From Lojkania enalia (taxonomy: Eukaryota > Ascomycota > Dothideomycetes > Pleosporales), in contig ML986699.1 in NCBI GenBank assembly GCA_010094045.1, positions 70,870-134,869 on the forward strand: a stretch of DNA of 64,000 bases, written 5' to 3'. Under the pieces are notes generated by a model. It searched no databases. It worked only from the letters and a program-made list of their open reading frames with translations, and had not been told where the DNA came from. The translations under genes and the position numbers were made by a program. This document shows positions 58,255-64,000 of the stretch, one piece after another. How positions within the stretch are numbered: the stretch's first letter is position 1; each line of letters opens with the position of its first letter.

Positions 58255-60009
58255 TCCAATCTTTCATGCTTTTAGGAGATGATCGTCGCCGGCTGGCACC
58301 GGCACTACACGAACATCTCCCCTCCACAGAGCTCTTGAACTCCCTTTCAAAACTCACTGAGAAAGTGATTCCGAACCTCGACCTCACAGTGAAACGTGAG
58401 TCGAGACACAGTGTCACCTCAACGGAGTCTTTCCTATGTCTTTATCCGATTGATGTTTCGGTTAGCCGATTTCGCGGGGGCAGGAAGTAAGGTATACCCA
58501 TAATGTATCTCTCAGTTATGCTTGTGGCATGTCTGCACCATTTTTCTCCTACAATTGGGCACATTTAGTAGTGTTTGGATCATAATATCCCAGCGTCAGT
58601 CGCAATGATCTGTGAAGAGTTATAATGAGGTTGGGTAATTAGAGAACTCGAATGCTTGAATGTTGCGTACTCATACGGGCTTGCACGTGATGAATCCTCC
58701 TATATTGTCGTCACGTGCCGCTACCAATCCCTTCCGACGCGTATATGTTGTGACCGGCTACCTCCAAGAATTTGCTCCTTGCCATGCAAGGACTATGAGT
58801 GTTGGTATTTTCCTATCTAGGTCTAATTAGAGATACAAAGGGTCGCCAAGCCTAACCTATCTTTCCACCACAGCTGACATTACTAATATCGGTCGTGTCG
58901 ATGAATTTCATTTGATTATTTACTACGCACCTTTGCTTAGATTTGTAGGTAAAGAGGTGAGCATAGGTTCAGACAGATGCTGATGTCCTGGGAGGCCCAA
59001 AAGGCTCAAAATGTGGGACTATTCGGCACCAACACATTACCGTGAGCGGCGTGGAGTGGCTGTGCCCACGAGATTGGCTTTGCTGTCAGCATTTTCCGAG
59101 GCATCCTTGTAGACCATGCGGAAAGCTTAAAAATGCCCATTCATAGAAACTAGACATCGTAAGGGCTCGTACATAGAAAACTTCAGGAGAATCATGCATA
59201 GCTTGATCTATCTATATTAAATCCAAGGCATACTTTCTACTTCTCTTGTCTGTAGGTCCCTGATAAATATGCTCTCTATCTTTCAACAATGACCGTTATA
59301 TCTCAACCCATATCCGTCCCCGATTTTCCCAGTGTAAGTAGTTGAGGCAATGCTCGACAACGATCTCGATCGCTCACATGATTACCAAGCCTCCTGCCCA
59401 TGATCCAACAAGCTACTCTGACCCAGCGACTGACTCAGCAATGGACGCGTCAATCTACGACATATCTTAGCAGCTGAATAGCTATGGAGCAATCTCACCA
59501 AGCCATGAAACAAATTCTAGCAAAAACCCTCGCGCTCGCAAGAGGAGTTCTGGATGCAATGTCGTCTCCCGTATCATTTGGGTCTTCTTTGTGATCACCA
59601 TGATCATTACAACGGTTAACAAGTTGTAGTAAGGTGTGAACGGGACGAGACGATGAGACCGGCTATGCAGCAAACTGGAGCTCATTCACCAAAGCTTCAC
59701 TCAGAAACATGATCATAATCACTGTAAAACGGAAGGTTGGTGTGGAATCGTCTTAGAAAGGTCAGAGATGGGTGGTAATCTCTGTCAAGGAACTCCCCCT
59801 TCGGGTTTAGTGCAGTTCTCACTTATCTATATCAGGCATCGTTCCTTACTCTATTAGCATACCGCTTTAACATGTATAAAATATTAACCCTTCTATTACT
59901 ACATTTCTTTTTTAGGCTCGGCTATATAGTTTCCGCCAGCCCAGGGTTTCCACCAGCCCACCAACACCAATCATCCTATAAATCCGAACAGAGCTCCATT
60001 GTTTACAGC
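58255..60009. other. 1.75-kb intergenic region, nothing recognised
   Basis: Follows the C2H2 gene on the way to the transposon relic. No gene, RNA or repeat was recognised on either strand. Open frames are short and composition drifts to AT-rich. Confidence 0.5.
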
Positions 60010-60895
60010 TATAATTGCCCCTCAATATTCATGGATTTAAGTGTTGCGGCCGCGGCGGTAACAACCTCATCCTCTGTACTAGTTTCGCTTCTACGAGCCT
60101 GCTCAGCAGCTGGTCGATTGATAGCCTCCATGAGGTTTTCAATGTCTGCAAAACGCTCCGGATAGCCTATTTGTATTCTTTTTCGAGGCCTTGTAAGGCT
60201 AGAAGCCTCTATCTTACGTTTTAGTCACTGATTTTCTGCCTCTATTATTGCAGCTCAAACATTTGCAATTGATAACGCCTTGCCTGCTTTGAAGAAGACC
60301 ATCCGGGTTGAATGAGATAGCTTTTCTGATTGCTGAACCTGCTGCTGTGCCCGACAGATATCTTGCGCTTTTTGAGGCGTAGTATACAGAGGGTTTATCT
60401 CAAATAGAGGCTGCTCCTGAGGTGTAGGTGTAGTAGCGCGTCGTAGCATCTATGAGGATTCGAGTACTAGGTGTTGATATTAAGTGAACAAAGGCCTGTA
60501 GCTCACCAGCCGGCTCGAATAGTACGTTCAGGAAGACCCTCATCTCCAGTTAAGTTATAGCAATGAACAAAGCGTTCTTTCTTATAGGCGCCGCATCATC
60601 AAGAATAGATAGAGTTTGAATTTGACGTTGATATCTTGATCTAACAACTGAGAAAGGTGTTATATCAAGACGCTAAAGAGAATGTGAAGAATTTACAGGT
60701 GTTACAAGCATGGCAACCTAGGAAGGGATGCCACCAAAACATGGACATCCCAGCACGAAGTGTACCAGACATGCGCAGAGCAGCCACGACCTAGATGAGC
60801 CAACAGTAGATGGCATGGAGGAAACACAGGTCATATAAGACTGGGCGGATGATTGGCTGGACGATGCTGGCTGGCAGAACCCGGTCACGTGATAG

Positions 60896-61114
60896 TGTCA
60901 GGTTGCCAGGTTAGCAGGTTGGTCAGGTTGCGGACCTGACAAACCTGACAAACCTGACAATGGGCGCTTGGCGCCAAGGAATAGTTTTATATAAGCCGAT
61001 AGGTTTCCTACCTTAGATTGAGTTCTTTGTAGTTAACAATTAAGACAATGTTCATCATTTCAGGAACGTAGACTTGTCAGTTCTAAGACTCGCCTTTAGT
61101 GATCTATCTTGACA
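60896..61114. mobile_element. Candidate solo LTR inside the transposon relic
   Basis: A 219-nt segment begins TGTCA and ends TGACA, the inverted TG...CA ends expected of a long terminal repeat. It contains a TATA-like TTTATATAA (about 60987-60995). Its 5' part is a hairpin built from reiterated CAGGTT and its inverse AACCTG. It falls where the transposase relic is interrupted between the DDE start and the tail. Flanking five-base sequences (GATAG, GTCCC) do not match, so there is no clear target duplication. Confidence 0.4.
60967..60978. repeat. Perfect 12-nt palindrome CTTGGCGCCAAG
   Basis: A self-complementary site just upstream of the TATA-like sequence in the candidate LTR. It could be a regulator site of the element or chance. 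Confidence 0.6.
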
Positions 61115-62085
61115 GTCCCATACTATTTCGAACATCCACCTACCGCTCCAGGACTAAAAAATCCCAACCTACCTCTACGTCGGCATATAGGTGGTAATAT
61201 GTCTAAGCAGGTATAGAAGTTCAATTCGATTCTGTTTATAGGGGAATTGAGATTCAATATCGACATGGTTGCCGTGACCTTCCAATAAAAGCAGTCGATG
61301 CTGAGATCCAGAGGGAGCTGTTCGAGGGATAAAATACGACGTAGCCATTCAACACTTATTGCGTATAGTGTCCAACCATTCTCATAGGTTGTATAGAGCT
61401 GATTGGGTACATGCTGGGTAGAGAACTAGGTGCTCTGGAGGTTCTGGCCTTAAAGATGACAAGGCACTATAGATCCTGGCCGACAGCTGAGACGCACTCA
61501 ATTATTAAGACCCACTCACGATCCTCTGGAGATTTAACATAAGCCTCTTTCTTCGATGAGCTTGCAAAGACTTGTGTGTTCGTACATACACCTAGAACGA
61601 TGCCAGTCTCATCCATATTATCGCAATCCTCCAGCTAAATGCCCAGCCTGCCTTGTACGTTCAAAGGGCTCTAGGAAGGCGCGTACTTGTTCAGCTGTAG
61701 CAGCTGTAGCCCTAGCAGCCTAAATCTTCCTACCTACTATAGAGGCTACACATGGATTCCGCCCAATAAAGTGTGATAGCCAGAGCTTGCCAATAGGATT
61801 CGATTTGCCATTTCACGAGCTCGAGCGTGTGAGGGAAGGTAGGTGCGCGCGTCTTCTTCAACTATCTAATCAACCGACCATTCCTCTTACTCAGAAGTCA
61901 ACCGCTGCTAGCGTTGATGGCTAGTGGTACTATTTGTCGCGCCTTTCAATGGATCAAGGAGGGTCACTAGGAAGGCGGTACGCCTTGGCTGCAACGCTTA
62001 AGGAGGTATAAATACGCACATTATAATCGCGAACAACCAATTCAATGGCTGGCTCTCTGAGTTTCATTTGGGATTGGTGGTGTGG

Positions 62086-62418
62086 GTGGGAATCACGAGA
62101 ATTCAATTGTTACGTGTTCTAGCGATGCTGGCAGAAACCTTAAGGTGGTGGAAACTATATAGCCTAGCTTATCTCTTATTCTTGGCTCTCTTACTCTTCG
62201 CTAGTACCTCTACTACCAAGTAGCTAATACTATTCTACATCTTGCTTGGGTATTTGAGCTTCAGCTTCGAAAACTTGATGGTGAAGGCAAAGTACAAAAT
62301 GATGAAATGGTATTCATTGAGACTATTTTATTTTATTAAGGATATTTTAGATACTTAGATTGCATTCATTTATTGACTTCTATATCTAGATAGATGTTTT
62401 AATAAAGAAAGGATACAC
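62086..62418. other. Spacer between transposon relic and PKS 3' end
   Basis: AT-rich. On the minus strand an AATAAA-type signal follows about 50 nt after the PKS stop codon, consistent with a natural transcript end. No further PKS domain was recognised here. Confidence 0.55.
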
Positions 62419-64000
62419 TTAACCTAAGGCTTGTGCAATAATAATACGTTGTATCCGGGTTTCTGGTTGTTTGCCATCAGTCCAATCAACATGGCCATAT
62501 CCTGCAGAATGCAATGCAGTCTTCCATGCAGTTTCTGAGGCGATAGCATGTGTACGTCCATCTTGGAATAGCCACCAGCCTTCAAAAAGGCCGAAGATAA
62601 TGTCAACCCAGTATAGATGTTGTGTCATTTCCAGCATCATCAGAAAACCGTCCGGTCGCAAAAACTTGCGAACATTTTTAGCAGACTCCGAAAGACTTCG
62701 GGTTGCATGGATAGCATTACTACCGAGAATGATATGTTGAGTGCCTAAAAGTTCATTCGGTGGCGGCTTTTCGATGTCGTGGACGCGAAACTTCATCCAA
62801 GGGTAATCTTTGAACCTTCGACGCGCCGCCCCTACAAAGGAACCGGAAAGATCTGTAAATGTGTACTCAATTGGAATGTCCAACTTCGTAATCAAATCGA
62901 CCATTCCTTTAGTTGTGCCCGCTGTGCCAGCCCCGAGTTCCAAGATTCGCAATGGTTCATGAAATCTTGGGATCTTTTCGGCGACCCGAGCAAGAACGTC
63001 TTGCATTTGAACGTTGGCTAGCTTATTCAACAGGGAATCGCCATATAGTCCAGTGACAAGTTTTCTGCCCTCATCTGTTCCGAATATGAGTTTGATGCCG
63101 TCGCAACTACCCTTCAGCACGTCAGCCAGATTACAGCCAGCAAAATACGTCAGCTTGTTGGCCCAATCATGATCCGGGTAATCACGAAGCAACTCCTGCA
63201 ATATCTTTTCACTGGAATCCGTTGGTAAGGCGATAGCTGTACGGATGATCTGATCCCCTTGCACATCTATAAGATGAGCTTCCTTTTCCAGCAACTTGTA
63301 TAGATAAGTGGAAAGCCTCTTCTGATCATCGACGACAGTGATATGTTCCAGTATTTGCCCGGCTTTTGCAGTGCGGAGATTACATCCAAGTTGATCGAAC
63401 GCCTCCACCGCCAGAGCAACACATAGCTGAGTTTGTTTTGGTAGCACATTGTCAACATACCCGGCACAACGATACTCCTGAACAAATCTGTCCGTGAGAT
63501 ATTTCGACTCCTGAAATGCCTCAATGATAATGGAGGAATGCAGTCGTAGTTCAGGTTTACTCCTGAGCTCCTGATGTCCCGATTTGTCTGTGAACGGTGG
63601 TAGTGATGAGTGCCCACTTTTATTGTGGAAGGTCGATGTTTTCCCATTACTGGGGCTGAAGCAATCATCTCCACTTAAATTCAATGCGTCTTTCACATAA
63701 TCGACTAGGCCTTCGAAATTGGTGATTAAGGCCAATCCGTCCTTCGTCAGCTTCGTGTTAAAGAGGGTTTCCAGCTCGCGCCCCAGCTCCATGCCCATCA
63801 AGGAGTCGATCCCAATGTCGGCGAGTTCAGAGTCATCATTGATGTCCTCAGTTTGACACCCACAGATTTCAGCAAGAAGGCGTCGAATTTTTTCCGGAAT
63901 GCTTTGTTTAGTATGCGTCGTTGTTAGCTTGCTTTGGGTCGTCTTTAGGAACATTGTTCCATTCTGCGTAACCGGAACTGTTGATGATGTCATTTCTTTT
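62419..64000 (-). CDS. 3' end of a non-reducing polyketide synthase: ACP, C-methyltransferase, stop
   Basis: Partial; the gene enters from beyond the right edge. The readable 524-residue frame has a Ser/Thr-rich linker, then an acyl carrier domain with the phosphopantetheine serine in IGIDSLMGMELGREL (about residues 61-75). A C-methyltransferase domain follows with the SAM motif LRILELGAGTAGTTKGM (about 348-364), YTFTDLSGSFVGAARRRF, and GFLMMLEMTQHLYWVDIIFGLFEGWW. ACP before CMeT is the order of non-reducing PKSs; highly reducing ones have CMeT before the ACP. The protein stops at IIIAQALG directly after CMeT, with neither the thioesterase nor reductase that usually releases the product. A separate hydrolase would then be needed, or the gene was truncated beside the transposon. 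The Met at 63993 is internal, not a start. Confidence 0.88.
   Translation of the reverse strand, partial: KEMTSSTVPVTQNGTMFLKTTQSKLTTTHTKQSIPEKIRRLLAEICGCQTEDINDDSELADIGIDSLMGMELGRELETLFNTKLTKDGLALITNFEGLVDYVKDALNLSGDDCFSPSNGKTSTFHNKSGHSSLPPFTDKSGHQELRSKPELRLHSSIIIEAFQESKYLTDRFVQEYRCAGYVDNVLPKQTQLCVALAVEAFDQLGCNLRTAKAGQILEHITVVDDQKRLSTYLYKLLEKEAHLIDVQGDQIIRTAIALPTDSSEKILQELLRDYPDHDWANKLTYFAGCNLADVLKGSCDGIKLIFGTDEGRKLVTGLYGDSLLNKLANVQMQDVLARVAEKIPRFHEPLRILELGAGTAGTTKGMVDLITKLDIPIEYTFTDLSGSFVGAARRRFKDYPWMKFRVHDIEKPPPNELLGTQHIILGSNAIHATRSLSESAKNVRKFLRPDGFLMMLEMTQHLYWVDIIFGLFEGWWLFQDGRTHAIASETAWKTALHSAGYGHVDWTDGKQPETRIQRIIIAQALG

Larger units (their letters stand above)
60010..62085 (-). mobile_element. 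Degenerate pogo/Fot1-type DDE transposon
   Basis: Translating the minus strand in broken pieces gives the order of a fungal pogo-like transposase. Near 62080 it reads KLREPAIELVVRDYNV then AAKAYRLP (Pipsqueak-type helix-turn-helix). Near 61600 it reads NMDETGIVLGVC then SSKKEAYVKSPEDREWV, the start of the DDE core with its first aspartate. At 60250-60450 it reads TPQKAQDICRAQQQVQ then KLSHSTRMVFFKAGKAL, and near 60150 YPERFADIENLMEAI, the usual C-terminal tail. Many stops and shifts break every frame, and the last two DDE acids were not found, so it is inactive. Terminal inverted repeats were not located; the ends given are those of recognisable coding traces. Confidence 0.75.

Noticed and set aside
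60896..60960. CRISPR-like or satellite array
   Set aside because: Repeats are short, unevenly spaced and partly inverted, in a fungal genome; a hairpin in a mobile element fits better.

Overview
The window is nuclear DNA from a filamentous ascomycete (Pezizomycotina). Genes are split by short introns of about 45-120 nt with GT...AG borders and CTAAC/CTGAC-type branch sites. Families include Zn(II)2Cys6 and RTA1-like proteins, a multimodular NRPS, a non-reducing PKS fragment and a pogo-like transposon relic. I cannot name the species. Exon borders below were placed by eye from splice consensus, reading frame and family conservation.

The left part (about 1-24 kb) is an accessory region. After 2.4 kb without a recognisable gene and a decayed F-box/ankyrin gene comes a siderophore-type cluster. 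In order it holds an acyl-CoA ligase of the SidI type (-), a hydroxyornithine transacylase of the SidF type (-), a SidA-like flavin N-monooxygenase (+) that has lost most ornithine-binding positions, a full-length ABCB transporter (+), and a SidD/NPS6-type NRPS (+) with the order partial C-A-T-C-T-T-C. Nine perfect copies of the iron-regulator GATA box ATCWGATAA lie in three intergenic regions of this cluster, so iron repression of the cluster is likely. The natural reading is a hydroxamate siderophore, or a derivative of one, made from an acyl-CoA and an N-hydroxylated amine. The divergent monooxygenase means the hydroxylated substrate may be supplied by a canonical SidA elsewhere, or may not be ornithine.

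From 24 to 36 kb lie a broken small secreted protein, an RTA1-like membrane protein, a Zn2Cys6 regulator whose zinc cluster is joined by an apparent GC-AG intron, a secreted SurE-like phosphatase, a secreted isochorismatase-like hydrolase and a peroxisomal dienoyl-CoA isomerase. From 36.8 to 58 kb the region is conserved housekeeping: RACK1 with an intronic U24/snR24-like snoRNA, an NmrA-like protein, U1 snRNP C, a calponin-homology protein, an NDUFAF2/NDUFA12-family protein, RTF1, COQ7, MRC1 and a C2H2 zinc-finger protein.

The right end (58-64 kb) turns accessory again. It has a degenerate pogo/Fot1-type transposon with a candidate solo LTR inside it, then the 3' end of a non-reducing PKS (ACP, C-methyltransferase, stop) that runs off the window.
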